Of a DNA stretch of 64,000 nucleotides, positions 24,045-32,818 are shown in pieces (within the stretch, counting starts at the first letter, position 1; every line of letters starts with the position of its first letter). This DNA is from BP-464 sp963825415. GTDB taxonomy: Bacteria; Actinomycetota; Thermoleophilia; Solirubrobacterales; Solirubrobacteraceae. Where the stretch lies: contig CAWGTD010000003.1 of NCBI GenBank assembly GCA_963825415.1, positions 910,638 to 974,637 on the forward strand, written 5' to 3'. The translations under genes and the position numbers were made by a program. Below the pieces are notes generated by a model. The model was not told the origin of the DNA, did no database searches, and was given only the letters and a program-made list of their open reading frames with translations.

Positions 24045-24857
24045 CTAGGCGGCGGGTCCGGCGTGATGCCGGCGCACCTGAGCCATCACCCGTGAGACGA
24101 ACACCGGGTTGCCCAGGAGATAGCGCCGCCACATCCGCTGTGGCTCGATCGCCAGCCTGAAGATCCATTCGAGTCCATTGTCGGCCAGCCACGACGGCGC
24201 GCGCGGCACGCGGCCGGATACGTAGTCGAACAGTGCGCCCACGGTCCACAGCACGCCGGTGTCGATCCGGTCGGCGTTGTGCTGCACCCACTGCTCCTGC
24301 TTGGGGGTGCCCATGCCCACCAGCACGATGTCCGGCCGGCGTTGGTTGATGTCCTCGATGACGCGCTCGTCGTGCGCCGAGCCCGGCTCGAAGTAGCCGT
24401 GATGACACCCGACGACCTGCAGTCGCGGGTACCAGCGGTTCAGCCTCGCGGCCGCCTGACGGCTGACCGCGGGCTCGGAGCCCAGGAGGTACAGCGACTG
24501 CCCCGAGGATTCACACAAAGCCGCGAGGTCCCAGATCCAGTCGGCGCCTGTCATCCGGTGGGGGATCTCGACCTCGAGCGCCTTGGCGGCAAGCCGCACG
24601 CCGTAGCCGTCGCAGTAGACGAGATCGGCCGCCTCCAGCGCCTGGCGGAGCCTGGGGCTCTCCTGGGACTGGTTGAGCACGTGGGCGTTGACGTACATCA
24701 CCTTGCGCGTCGACTTGCCGTCGCCCACCCAGCCCGTGATTCGCCGCAGCAGCTCGGCCGGCTGCCCGAGGTCGATCGGGATGTCGAAGATGCGCGAGCT
24801 CTGCGACGCGTTCCCGTTGTGAGCAGGCACGGTGATGGTGTTTGGGGTGGGCTCCAC
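24045..24857 (-). CDS. WecG/TagA/CpsF-family glycosyltransferase (GT26)
   Basis: A 270-residue GT26 transferase that adds the second sugar, often N-acetylmannosaminuronate-type, to a polyprenyl-linked primer. Motifs are VMYVNAHVLNQ, DLVYCDGYGVRLAAK with the family Asp, GADWIWDLAALC, LYLLGSEPAV and PDIVLVGMGTPKQEQWV. It ends with GLEWIFRLAIEPQRMWRRYL. A paralogue with the same blocks lies at 62192-63004. The GTG start has GGGAG upstream and a possible TAGGAT -10 about 27 bp before it. It is divergent from a GT4 gene. Confidence 0.93.
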   Translation of the reverse strand: MEPTPNTITVPAHNGNASQSSRIFDIPIDLGQPAELLRRITGWVGDGKSTRKVMYVNAHVLNQSQESPRLRQALEAADLVYCDGYGVRLAAKALEVEIPHRMTGADWIWDLAALCESSGQSLYLLGSEPAVSRQAAARLNRWYPRLQVVGCHHGYFEPGSAHDERVIEDINQRRPDIVLVGMGTPKQEQWVQHNADRIDTGVLWTVGALFDYVSGRVPRAPSWLADNGLEWIFRLAIEPQRMWRRYLLGNPVFVSRVMAQVRRHHAGPAA

Positions 24858-24920
24858 GTGTGCTCCCTGCCTGTGGGACGGCCCATCCTACGCAGTCAGG
24901 CCCCCGTACCCTGCAGCATC

Positions 24921-25883
24921 TTGCTGGTCGCCCTCGATGCCCGGGACGCCCACCGCCCCCCGCTGCGTGGGTGGGGGCGCTACGCGGCCGAGCTCGAGCG
25001 GGCACTGCCGCAGTTCGTCGAGGTCGAAGCCGTGCGCTCGGGTGGCCCGGGGCCGGAAGTCTGGTTCGAGCAGGTTCGCTTCCCCGCGCTGCTGCGCCGC
25101 CTGGCGCCGGCGGTGGTCCACGCGCCCAACTGCTTCCTGCCGCTGCGCAGGCCGTGCCCGGGGGTGGTGACCGTGCACGACCTCGCATTCGAGGAGCACC
25201 CCGAGGACTTCGCGCGGACGACCGGCGCGAAGTACCGCTACTTCACGCCCCGCGCGGTGCGCTCGGCGCAGCGCGTGATCTGCGTCTCGCGCTTCACCGC
25301 CGACGACGTCTGCGAGCGCTACGGCGTCGCCGCCGAAAAGGTCCGGATCGTGCCCAACGCGCCCGCGCTGCCGCTGGGCGACGCGCCGTCGCCGCCCGGG
25401 CCCTACCTGCTGGCGATCGGCGACCTGCGCGCCAAGAAGAACCTCGACCGCCTCGTGGCGGCGTGGCGCGCGAGCGGCCTCGAGCACCGCCTCGTGATCG
25501 CCGGCGTCGGGCGCGCCGCTTGGCCCGACGTCGACACGCCCGGCTACGTCGACGACGCGCAGCTCGACGCGCTGCTGCGGGGCGCCGACCTGCTCGTCCA
25601 TCCCTCGCTGTACGAGGGCTTCGGGCTCGTCGTCGGCGAGGCGCTGGCGCGCGGGACGCCCGTGGCCTGCGCGCGGGCGACCGCGCTGCCCGAGCTCGCC
25701 GGCGACGCCGCCGAGTGGTTCGACCCGCTCGACGTCGACGACATGGCGGGCGCGATCCTGCGCGCGCTGCGCAGGAGCGAGGAGCTGGCGCTGCGCGGTC
25801 CGGCGCAGGTCGCGGCGCTCTCCTGGGAGCGCACGGCGCGCGAGACCGCCGCGGTCTACGCCGAGGCGGTCGCAGCAGCGTGA
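24921..25883 (+). CDS. GT4 glycosyltransferase
   Basis: A 320-residue GT4 transferase. The TTG start is chosen because the conserved N-terminus LLVALDARD-RPPLRGWGRYA begins there and TACCCT lies 8 bp upstream; a GTG at 24873 would add 16 atypical residues. Acceptor-domain features are VHAPNCFLPL, VTVHDLAFEEHPEDF and VICVSRFTADDV. Donor-domain features are LLAIGDLRAKKNLDRLV and the EX7E region YEGFGLVVGEALARGTPVA. It overlaps the next GT2 gene by 4 bp (GTGA). One of at least eight GT4 enzymes in this locus. Confidence 0.9.
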   Translation: MLVALDARDAHRPPLRGWGRYAAELERALPQFVEVEAVRSGGPGPEVWFEQVRFPALLRRLAPAVVHAPNCFLPLRRPCPGVVTVHDLAFEEHPEDFARTTGAKYRYFTPRAVRSAQRVICVSRFTADDVCERYGVAAEKVRIVPNAPALPLGDAPSPPGPYLLAIGDLRAKKNLDRLVAAWRASGLEHRLVIAGVGRAAWPDVDTPGYVDDAQLDALLRGADLLVHPSLYEGFGLVVGEALARGTPVACARATALPELAGDAAEWFDPLDVDDMAGAILRALRRSEELALRGPAQVAALSWERTARETAAVYAEAVAAA

Positions 25884-26827
25884 AGGCCGACGACACCGTG
25901 ACCGTCCTCGTCCTGTCGGTCGACGAGGCGTCGCTGCTGGAGGCGTGCCTGTCGGCCGTCGTGGGCCAGCCTGGGACCGACGTCGTCGTGGTCGACAACG
26001 CATGCACCGACGCCACCCCCGAGGTGGCCGAACGCGCCGGCGCGCGGCTGCTACGGCTCGCCCATCGCCAGAGCTACGCCGCCGCGATCAACGCGGCGAT
26101 CGGCGCGACCGGCGGAGACGCCGTCCTGCTCCTGAACGCCGACTGCGTCGTCGAGGAGGGCTTCGTCGCCGCGCTGCGCGCCGTCCTCGCCGGCGACGAG
26201 CGCCTGGGGTCGGTCGCGCCCAAGCTGCTGCGCGTCGGAAGCGAGGAGCTCGACGCCGCCGGCATCACGGTCGACCGCCGCCGCAAGAACGGGCTCGTGG
26301 GCCACGGGGCGCCGTCGAGCACCCACGACCGCCCGGGCCCGGCGTTCGGCGGCGACGGCGCCGCCGTGCTCTGGCGGCGCGCGGCGCTGGAGGACTGCGC
26401 GGTCGGCGCGGAGGTGCTCGACGAGGACCTCGAGCTGTGGACCACCGAGTCCGACCTCGCCTGGCGCGCACAGCTGCGCGGCTGGCGCTGTGCCTACGAG
26501 CCGCGTGCGGTCGCGCGCCACGAGCGGACCTACAGCCCGTCGACGCCGCGCGCGCGCCTGGCGGCCGGCCACCGCCGGATGCAGTTCCGCAACCGGCTGC
26601 TGATGGCCTACAAGAACGAGACGCCGCTCGGCCTGCTGTACGACCTGCCGTGGATCCTCGGCTACGAGCTGGCTGCGCTCGGCTTCGCGCTGTTGCGCGA
26701 GCGCGAGCTGCTCGGGGCCTACCGCGACGCGTGGGCGCTGCGGGGCGCGATGGCGCGGCGGCGGCGCGTCGTGCAGGCCCGGCGCTGTGTGCGCCGCCCC
26801 CCATTCGGGCTCGCTCCGCGCGCGTAG
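25880..26827 (+). CDS. GT2 glycosyltransferase (rhamnosyltransferase-like)
   Basis: A 315-residue GT-A fold enzyme. It begins VTVLVLSVDEASLLEACLSAV, then has VVVVDNACTDAT (UDP/dTDP contact), the metal motif in VLLLNADCVVEEGF (DxD variant NAD) and the acceptor-side ESDLAWRAQLRGWRCAYEP with the catalytic-base ED/ES-type acidic pair. The closing region RMQFRNRLLMAYKNE and long C-terminal helices match rhamnosyltransferases of the WbbL/RfbF type. It is translationally coupled to the GT4 gene. Its TAG stop contributes to the -10-like TAGGCT of the next gene. Confidence 0.9.
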   Translation: MKADDTVTVLVLSVDEASLLEACLSAVVGQPGTDVVVVDNACTDATPEVAERAGARLLRLAHRQSYAAAINAAIGATGGDAVLLLNADCVVEEGFVAALRAVLAGDERLGSVAPKLLRVGSEELDAAGITVDRRRKNGLVGHGAPSSTHDRPGPAFGGDGAAVLWRRAALEDCAVGAEVLDEDLELWTTESDLAWRAQLRGWRCAYEPRAVARHERTYSPSTPRARLAAGHRRMQFRNRLLMAYKNETPLGLLYDLPWILGYELAALGFALLRERELLGAYRDAWALRGAMARRRRVVQARRCVRRPPFGLAPRA

Positions 26828-26830
26828 GCT
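26825..26830 (+). promoter_or_regulatory. -10-like TAGGCT overlapping a stop codon
   Basis: TAGGCT contains the GT2 stop (26825-26827) and lies 7 bp before the ATG at 26838, with no Shine-Dalgarno between. Confidence 0.4.
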
Positions 26831-26837
26831 TTCGCCC

Positions 26838-28178
26838 ATGCGCGCGGAGACCCGGCCGGAGACGCGCTACGCCGCCAACGGCGACGTCCACCTCGCCTAT
26901 CAGCAGTACGGCGAGGGCGACATCGACATCGTGATCGTCGGCGGCTGGTTTCAGCACCTCGAGCTGATCTGGGAGCACGAGCCGGCCGTGCGGCTCTCGC
27001 GGCGATTGGGCGCCTCTGCGCGGGTCCTGAACTTCGACCGGCGCGGGATGGGGATGTCCGATCCGGTCGACCGCGCGCCGACGCTGGAGGAGCGCATGGA
27101 CGACCTCCAGGCCGTCATGGACGCCGCCGGTGTGGAGCGCGCCGTCCTGTTCGCCCACTCCGAGGGCGGGCCGATGAGCGTCCTGTTCGCCGCGACGCAC
27201 CCCGAGCGCGTGCAGGCGCTGGTGCTCTACGGGGCGATGGCGCGCACGACCGAGACCGAGGACTACCCCTACGCGGTGCCGGCCGAGGCGCTGCTCGAGG
27301 CCGGTCGTGAGCTGATCAATCCGTTCTGGGGGCAGGGGGCGACGGTCGAGGTCGCGGCACCCAGCGTCGCGGACGACCCCGACGTCCGCGCTTTCTTCGG
27401 GCGGATGGAGCGGGCGAGCTCGAGCCCGCGCCTGCTGCAGCAGAGCTTTCTCGCCTTCATCGATACCGACGTCACCGACGTCCTGCCCTCGATCCGCGTC
27501 CCCACGCTGGTGCTCCATCGCCGCTACGACCGGCTCGTCGACGTGCGCGCGGGGCGGTGGCTGGCGGAACGGATTCCCGGAGCGAAGTTCGTCGAGCTCC
27601 CCGGCGGTGATCACAACTTCTGGTACGACGGGGTCGACCTCGTCGTCGGCGAGGTCGAGGAGTTCCTGCTCGGCGGCCGCCGCGATCCCGAGCCCGACCG
27701 GCTGCTGATGACCGTGCTGTTCACCGACGTCGTCGACTCGACAGAGCAGGCGGCGGCGGTCGGCGACGGACGCTGGCGCGACACGCTCGCCGCCCACCAG
27801 CGGTCGGTGCGCAGCGCGCTGGCCCGGCACCGCGGCCGCGAGGTCAAGAACACCGGCGACGGGTTCCTGGCCACCTTCGACGGCCCGGCCCGCGCGATCC
27901 GGTGCGCGCAGGCCATCGTCGCGGCGGCGGCCGAGGACGGGCTCGCCGTGCGGGCCGGAGTGCACACCGGCGAGGTCGAGCTGCTGGGCGACGACATCGG
28001 CGGGATCGCGGTACACGTCGGCAGCCGCGTGGCGGCGCTCGCGGCACCCGGGGAGGTGCTGACCTCCTCGACGGTGAAGGACCTCGTCGCCGGGTCGCAG
28101 ATCGAGTTCTCCGACCGCGGCGAGCAGGAGCTCAAGGGCCTGCCGGATCGCCGGCGGCTCTACGCCGTCGTCAGCTGA
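26838..28178 (+). CDS. Alpha/beta-hydrolase fused to class III nucleotidyl cyclase
   Basis: A 446-residue two-domain protein. Residues 1-270 are an alpha/beta hydrolase with oxyanion VGGWFQHLE, nucleophile elbow FAHSEGGPMS (Ser in a GHSxG-like turn) and the late His in LPGGDHNFW. Residues 285-446 are an adenylate/guanylate-cyclase domain with both metal aspartates (MTVLFTDVVDST; KNTGDGFLATF), substrate-selecting Lys (EVKNTGDG) and Asp-type residues, and VRAGVHTGEVE. The position that is usually Asn in VNxAAR is His here (IAVHVGSR), as in several actinobacterial relatives. It may couple a small-molecule ligand of the hydrolase fold to cAMP production. It sits inside the polysaccharide locus but may be unrelated to it. 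Confidence 0.9.
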   Translation: MRAETRPETRYAANGDVHLAYQQYGEGDIDIVIVGGWFQHLELIWEHEPAVRLSRRLGASARVLNFDRRGMGMSDPVDRAPTLEERMDDLQAVMDAAGVERAVLFAHSEGGPMSVLFAATHPERVQALVLYGAMARTTETEDYPYAVPAEALLEAGRELINPFWGQGATVEVAAPSVADDPDVRAFFGRMERASSSPRLLQQSFLAFIDTDVTDVLPSIRVPTLVLHRRYDRLVDVRAGRWLAERIPGAKFVELPGGDHNFWYDGVDLVVGEVEEFLLGGRRDPEPDRLLMTVLFTDVVDSTEQAAAVGDGRWRDTLAAHQRSVRSALARHRGREVKNTGDGFLATFDGPARAIRCAQAIVAAAAEDGLAVRAGVHTGEVELLGDDIGGIAVHVGSRVAALAAPGEVLTSSTVKDLVAGSQIEFSDRGEQELKGLPDRRRLYAVVS

Positions 28179-29091
28179 GCGACTGGGCGACCTCGTAGGT
28201 CGCCCAGGTGGCGTGCGCCGCGTCCTTCCACGTCCATGCGGGCGGCGCCGGAGCGGGCCGCTGCGCGATCGCCCCGGCGGCCAGCAGGCCGACGAGGTCG
28301 TCGTGCTCGACGAACGTGGCGCGGTCGGCCAGCACCTCGCGCACGGCCGGGACGTCACAGGCCACGACGGGCGTGCCGCACGCCAGCGCCTCGACGGTCG
28401 GCAGGCCGAAGCCCTCGTCGTCGGAGGGCATGACGAGCGCGCGAGCGCCGGTGTAGATGGCGGCGAGCTCGGAGTCGGAGACGTGGCCGGTCAAGGTCAC
28501 GTTGGGGAGCTCGTGCGCCCAGGCCTTGGTCGGCCCCACCAGCACCAGCGGCAGGTCGCGCGGCGTGTCGGCCAGCGCGGCGACGCGCTTGCGCGGGTCG
28601 GGATGCTCGAGCCCGCCGACCCAGACGAGGTAGTCCGCGGGCAGCTCGTAGCGGGCGCGCACCTCGGCGACCTGCTCAGCCGATGCCGGGCGCATCACCG
28701 ACGCGGCCGCCTCGGCGATCACGGCGATGCGCTCGCGGTCGATGCCCAGCCGTTCGACGACGTCGGCGGCCACCGCCTCGGTCGGGACGATCACGCGCGC
28801 GGCGCGCTGCACCGCCATGTAGCGCAGGCGGAACCGCACGCCGGTGCGCAGGTACTCGCTGCGGCGCTTGAGCGGGACCACGTCGTGCAGCGTCACGACC
28901 TGGGGGCAGGCCGAGCGCACCCGCACGCCGTCGATCCACGGCGTGTGGAAGACGTCGGCGCGGCGCGGGTTGCTGGCCTCGACGACCTCGTGTCCGTTGG
29001 CGGTCTCGCGCAGCGCCTCGAGCAGGCAGCGCACGTACCGGCCGATCCCGCGGGGGTCGGCCGCCGGGCGGCTGTCGAATGCCACCCTCAC
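28171..29091 (-). CDS. GT4 glycosyltransferase
   Basis: A 306-residue GT4 enzyme: MRVAFDSRPAADPRGIGRYV at the start, VTLHDVVPLK, VIVPTEAVAADV, the donor site LVWVGGLEHPDPRKRVAAL and the EX7E block SDDEGFGLPTVEALACGTPVV. The GTG start overlaps the stop of the upstream GT4 gene by 3-4 bp, giving a two-gene minus-strand operon. Its 3' end overlaps the convergent hydrolase-cyclase gene by 8 bp. Acceptor and donor are unknown. Confidence 0.9.
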   Translation of the reverse strand: MRVAFDSRPAADPRGIGRYVRCLLEALRETANGHEVVEASNPRRADVFHTPWIDGVRVRSACPQVVTLHDVVPLKRRSEYLRTGVRFRLRYMAVQRAARVIVPTEAVAADVVERLGIDRERIAVIAEAAASVMRPASAEQVAEVRARYELPADYLVWVGGLEHPDPRKRVAALADTPRDLPLVLVGPTKAWAHELPNVTLTGHVSDSELAAIYTGARALVMPSDDEGFGLPTVEALACGTPVVACDVPAVREVLADRATFVEHDDLVGLLAAGAIAQRPAPAPPAWTWKDAAHATWATYEVAQSLS

Positions 29092-30086
29092 GGCGCGATC
29101 AACGCCTCCACGCGGCGAGCGTAATCCTCGGCGGCGAAGCGGCGGGCGCCCGCGCGGGCGTTGGCGGCGAGCTCGTCGCGGCAGTCCAGCGCGCGCAGGA
29201 CGCCGGCCGCGAGCGCGTCCGGGCGGCCCGGCGGCACGAGCACGCCGTCGACGCCGTCGGTCACGACCTCGGGCAGCCCTCCGACCGCGGTCGCCACCAC
29301 CGGTGTACCGGCAGCCAGCGCTTCGGCCAACACGGTGCCGAACGGCTCGGCATGCGACGGCAGTACCAGAAGGTCGAGATGGGCCATGACGGCGGCGCCG
29401 TCATCGGTCCAGCCGTAGTGCTCAACGTCCGTGTCGGCGCCCACGAGGTCACCATAGCCCGCATCGGCCCCGTAGGTGTCGTTTCCGACGAGCACGATCC
29501 GGCATCCGGGCGCTCCCGCGCGGATCGCGGGTGCGGCGCGCACGAGATCGAGCACGCCCTTGCGCGGTTCGATCCGGCCGACGTAGCCGATCACGGGCCC
29601 GTCGCCGCCGGCGCGCCACGGAGGCGCGGGGGCGGGCGCGACGTCGAGCTCGACCGGGCAGTGGACGACATGGGCCTCCAGCCCCTCCAGGCGGTCGGCC
29701 ACCGCCTGGGAGTCGGCGAGCACGACGTCGGCGGCGCGCCAGTGGCGCGGCACGCGCTCGACGAGGTCGTGGACGTGCAGCACGGTGCGGGCCGAGCGGA
29801 CGGCCGGCAGCAGCCGCCCGCAGACGCCGCCGTTGAGGTAGACGACGTCGGCGCGGCGCGCCAGGCGTGCCGCCTTCGGCCAGGCCGCGATCGCGCGCGC
29901 GCCGGCACCCCGCTGCAGCCCGCCGACCGCGAGGTGCACGTCGGCCGGCAGCGCCCCCGGCCCGCCCGCGCCGGGGGTCGTGAGCGTCGTCGTCCAGCCG
30001 TCGAGGCGCGCGAGCAGGCGCAGCAGCCCGATCTCGGCGCCGCCGGGATGCGAGACGGCGCACACGGCCAGCAGGCGGGGCAGCAC
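29088..30086 (-). CDS. GT4 glycosyltransferase
   Basis: A 332-residue GT4 transferase. The GTG at 30086 (MLPRLLAVCAVSHPGGAEIG) is chosen because it starts right at the conserved N-terminal strand and the longer frame would run antisense into the methyltransferase gene. Donor-domain motifs are IGYVGRIEPRKGVLDLV, IVLVGNDTYG and PSHAEPFGTVLAEALAAGTPVVA with both family glutamates. It heads the two-gene GT4 operon and is divergent from the methyltransferase with only 25 bp between starts. Confidence 0.9.
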   Translation of the reverse strand: MLPRLLAVCAVSHPGGAEIGLLRLLARLDGWTTTLTTPGAGGPGALPADVHLAVGGLQRGAGARAIAAWPKAARLARRADVVYLNGGVCGRLLPAVRSARTVLHVHDLVERVPRHWRAADVVLADSQAVADRLEGLEAHVVHCPVELDVAPAPAPPWRAGGDGPVIGYVGRIEPRKGVLDLVRAAPAIRAGAPGCRIVLVGNDTYGADAGYGDLVGADTDVEHYGWTDDGAAVMAHLDLLVLPSHAEPFGTVLAEALAAGTPVVATAVGGLPEVVTDGVDGVLVPPGRPDALAAGVLRALDCRDELAANARAGARRFAAEDYARRVEALIAP

Positions 30087-30111
30087 GGCGCGGAGCGTAC
30101 GCTGCGCGCCG

Positions 30112-30675
30112 ATGATGAGCGCGTATCGCGAGGCCGTCTGGGAGGCCGTGCCCGCCGACGCACTGCCCGAGGCGTTCGCCCAGCGCCGCGCCTGGCTGCT
30201 GCGCAGGCTGCCGCCCCACGCCAACGTGCTCGACCTCGGGTGCGGCGACGGCGCGTTCGCCGCCGAGCTCGTGGCGTCCGGCGCGACGGTGATCGGAGCC
30301 GACGTGGCCGCCGCGGCGCTCGAGCGGGCGCGGGCGCGGGTCCCGCAGGCGGAGTTCCGGCTGGCTGCCGAGGGCGAGCCGCTGCCGGTGCCGGACGGGT
30401 GGGCCGACGTGGTGTGGGCGGGCGAGGTGCTCGAGCACGTGGTCGACCCCGTCGGCCTGCTGCTCGAGAGCCGGCGCGTCCTGCGCGACGGCGGCGTGCT
30501 GCTGGCGACCACTCCGGCCCACGGCCCGCTGCTGGTGCGCAGCGCACGGCTCGACCCGCGCGCCGACCATCTGCGGTTCTTCACGGCGCGCTCGCTGCGC
30601 GACGTCCTCGGCGAGGCGTTCGCCGCGGTCACCGTCCGCCGCCGTCGCGGCCGGCTCTACGCGTGCGCGTCCTGA
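30112..30675 (+). CDS. Class I SAM-dependent methyltransferase
   Basis: A 187-residue Rossmann methyltransferase. Motif I VLDLGCGDGAFAAEL (about 36-50) binds SAM; the acidic residue ending strand 2 is in VIGADVAAAAL; EVLEHVVDP is the UbiG/Methyltransf_11 post-motif. ATG codons occur at 30112 and 30115, 8 bp after TACGCT. It overlaps the next GT4 gene by 13 bp. Context suggests O-methylation of a sugar or glycolipid, but the acceptor is not evident. Confidence 0.88.
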   Translation: MMSAYREAVWEAVPADALPEAFAQRRAWLLRRLPPHANVLDLGCGDGAFAAELVASGATVIGADVAAAALERARARVPQAEFRLAAEGEPLPVPDGWADVVWAGEVLEHVVDPVGLLLESRRVLRDGGVLLATTPAHGPLLVRSARLDPRADHLRFFTARSLRDVLGEAFAAVTVRRRRGRLYACAS

Positions 30676-31646
30676 TCGACACCTCCTACGCGCTGCGCGG
30701 CCCGTCGGGGACGGCCGTCTACCTGCAGGCGCTCGTGCCCGCTCTGCGCGCCGCGGGCGTCGACGTCGTCGAGGAGGCCGACACGGCGCGGCGCCCACCG
30801 GCGGGTGGCGGGCTGGGCAGCGTGCGCAATCTGCTGGCCGACCGTCGTTGGACCCGCCGGACGCTGCCGGAGCGCGCGGCGGCCGCCGGCGCCGACGTGT
30901 TGCATCACCCGCTGCCGGCCTTCGCGCCCCGCGCCGGCTGTGCGCAGGTGATCACCGTCCACGACCTCGCCTTCGAGACCCATCCCGACCGCTTCGACCG
31001 CCGCTACGCGGCCTGGGCCCGGCGCGCGCACCGCGCCGCCGCCCGCAGCGCGGCCGCCGTGATCTGCGTCTCGGAGGCGACCGCCGCGCAGGTGCGCGAG
31101 CGCTGGGAGGTCGACCCCGGGCGAATCGTCGTCGCCCACCACGGCCCCGGCCAGGCGCTGCCGCCAGCCGAGCCGCGCACGCCCACACACGTCCTCTACG
31201 TCGGCGACGACGAGCCGCGCAAGAACCTCGCGCTGCTGCGTGCTGCCGCGGAGCGCTTCACCGCCCTGCCGGTCCGGGTGGCGGGCCGGGCGGGCGAGCC
31301 GGTGACACCCGCGGGCCTCGCCGAGCTGCTCGCCGGGGCGCTCGCGCTCGTGCATCCGAGCCTCGACGAGGGCTTCGGTCTGACGCTTCTGGAGGCGATG
31401 GCCGCGGGCGTGCCGGTCGTCGCCGTAGAGAACCCGGCGGTGCGTGAGATCTGCGGCGACGCGGTGCTCTACGTCGACGCTCGCGACCCGGCTTCGCTCG
31501 CTTCGGCGCTCCAGCGCCTCGTCGACGACCCCGCGCTGCGCGTCGACCTCGCGGCGCGAGGAGGCGCCCGGGCCGGGCGCTACGACTGGGCCGCCTCAGC
31601 TCGTGCGCACGTCGAAGCGTACGAGCGCGCGCTCGCCGACGACTAG
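30663..31646 (+). CDS. GT4 glycosyltransferase
   Basis: A 327-residue GT4 transferase starting MRVLIDTSYALRGPSGTAVY at a GTG inside the methyltransferase 3' end. Motifs include VLHHPLPAFAP, VITVHDLAFETHPDRFD, AAVICVSEATAAQV, HVLYVGDDEPRKNLALL and SLDEGFGLTLLEAMAAGVPVV. It shares the HDLAFExHPxxF signature with the GT4 at 24921-25883, so the two are probably paralogues. The TAG stop forms part of TAGGCT before the next gene. Confidence 0.9.
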   Translation: MRVLIDTSYALRGPSGTAVYLQALVPALRAAGVDVVEEADTARRPPAGGGLGSVRNLLADRRWTRRTLPERAAAAGADVLHHPLPAFAPRAGCAQVITVHDLAFETHPDRFDRRYAAWARRAHRAAARSAAAVICVSEATAAQVRERWEVDPGRIVVAHHGPGQALPPAEPRTPTHVLYVGDDEPRKNLALLRAAAERFTALPVRVAGRAGEPVTPAGLAELLAGALALVHPSLDEGFGLTLLEAMAAGVPVVAVENPAVREICGDAVLYVDARDPASLASALQRLVDDPALRVDLAARGGARAGRYDWAASARAHVEAYERALADD

Positions 31647-31649
31647 GCT
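31644..31649 (+). promoter_or_regulatory. -10-like TAGGCT overlapping a stop codon
   Basis: TAGGCT starts with the GT4 stop and ends 11 bp before the ATG at 31661. No Shine-Dalgarno is seen. Confidence 0.35.
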
Positions 31650-31660
31650 CACCGCGCCCG

Positions 31661-32818
31661 ATGCGCATCGCGATCCTCGGCACCCGCGGGATCCCCGCCT
31701 CCTACAGCGGCTTCGAGACGGCAGCGGAGCAGCTCGCCAGCCGGCTGAGCGCGCGCGGCCACGAGGTCGTCGTCTACTGCCGCCCGCACGTGGTCGACCG
31801 CCGCCTGCGCGAGTGGAAGGGAGCGCGCCTGGTCCACCTGCCGACGATCCGCAACAAGTACCTCGACACGTTCACGCACACGCTTCTGAGCGCGCTGCAC
31901 GCCGCTCGCCGCCTGCAGCCCGACGTGGCGCTGTTCTTCATCGCCGGCAACAGCCCGATGTGCCTGATCACGCGCGGCGCCGACATCCCGACGGTCATCA
32001 ACGTCGACGGCCTGGACTCCGATCGCTCGAAGTGGCCGCCGGTGGCGAAGGCCTACCTGCGCTTCGCCGAGCGCAACGCGCCGCGCTGGGCCGACACGGC
32101 GCTCACCGACTCAGAGGCGGTCGCCGAGGTCTTCGAGGCGCGCTACGGGCGCCGCATCGGCGTGATCCCCTACGGCGTCGAGGACCCCGGTGACGAAGGG
32201 ACCGAGACGCTCGAGCGCCTGGGGCTCGAGTCGCGCCGCTACATCCTGTTCGTGGGGCGCCTGGAGCCCGAGAACAACCCGCACGTGCTCGTCGAGGCGT
32301 TCTCGCGCATCCCGCTCGAGCAGACCGACGGGATGAAGCTCGTGGTCGTCGGCGGCGCGCCCTACGCCGGCGAGTACATCAAGCAGGTCCATCGCGCCGG
32401 CGACCCGCGGGTTCTGTTTCCGGGCTACGTCTTCGGGCGCGGCTACTGGGAGCTCCAGCGCCACGCCTACGCGTTCTGCGCGCCGACCGAGGTCGGCGGC
32501 ACCCATCCGGTCATCCTCGAGGCGCTGGCCGCCGGCAACTGCGTGATCGTCAACGACCACGCGCCGAACGTCGAGACCGTGGGTGACGCCGGGCTGACGT
32601 TCTCCGGAGTAGAGGGCGTGTCGTCGCTCGCCTCACAGCTCGAGCGCATCCTCGCCGAGCCCAGCCTGGTCGACACCTACCGAGCGCGTGCGCGAGAGCG
32701 CGCCCGGCGCTACGACTGGGACGCGGTGACCGACGAGTACGAGTCGCTGCTGCGCAAGGTCTGCGAGCTGCGCGGGCCCGGCTCGCTGCCGGCCGAGCTC
32801 ATCGACGTCGCGGCCTGA
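31661..32818 (+). CDS. GT4 glycosyltransferase of the DUF1972 type
   Basis: A 385-residue enzyme whose opening MRIAILGTRGIPASYSGFET is diagnostic of the DUF1972/RgpA-like rhamnosyltransferase group. Further motifs are ALFFIAGNSPM, VINVDGLDSDRSKW, LTDSEAVAEVF, YILFVGRLEPENNPHVLVEAF and APTEVGGTHPVILEALAAGNCVIV. Members usually build rhamnose-containing wall or capsular glycans. It converges on the glycoside hydrolase gene with a 20-bp overlap. Confidence 0.92.
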   Translation: MRIAILGTRGIPASYSGFETAAEQLASRLSARGHEVVVYCRPHVVDRRLREWKGARLVHLPTIRNKYLDTFTHTLLSALHAARRLQPDVALFFIAGNSPMCLITRGADIPTVINVDGLDSDRSKWPPVAKAYLRFAERNAPRWADTALTDSEAVAEVFEARYGRRIGVIPYGVEDPGDEGTETLERLGLESRRYILFVGRLEPENNPHVLVEAFSRIPLEQTDGMKLVVVGGAPYAGEYIKQVHRAGDPRVLFPGYVFGRGYWELQRHAYAFCAPTEVGGTHPVILEALAAGNCVIVNDHAPNVETVGDAGLTFSGVEGVSSLASQLERILAEPSLVDTYRARARERARRYDWDAVTDEYESLLRKVCELRGPGSLPAELIDVAA

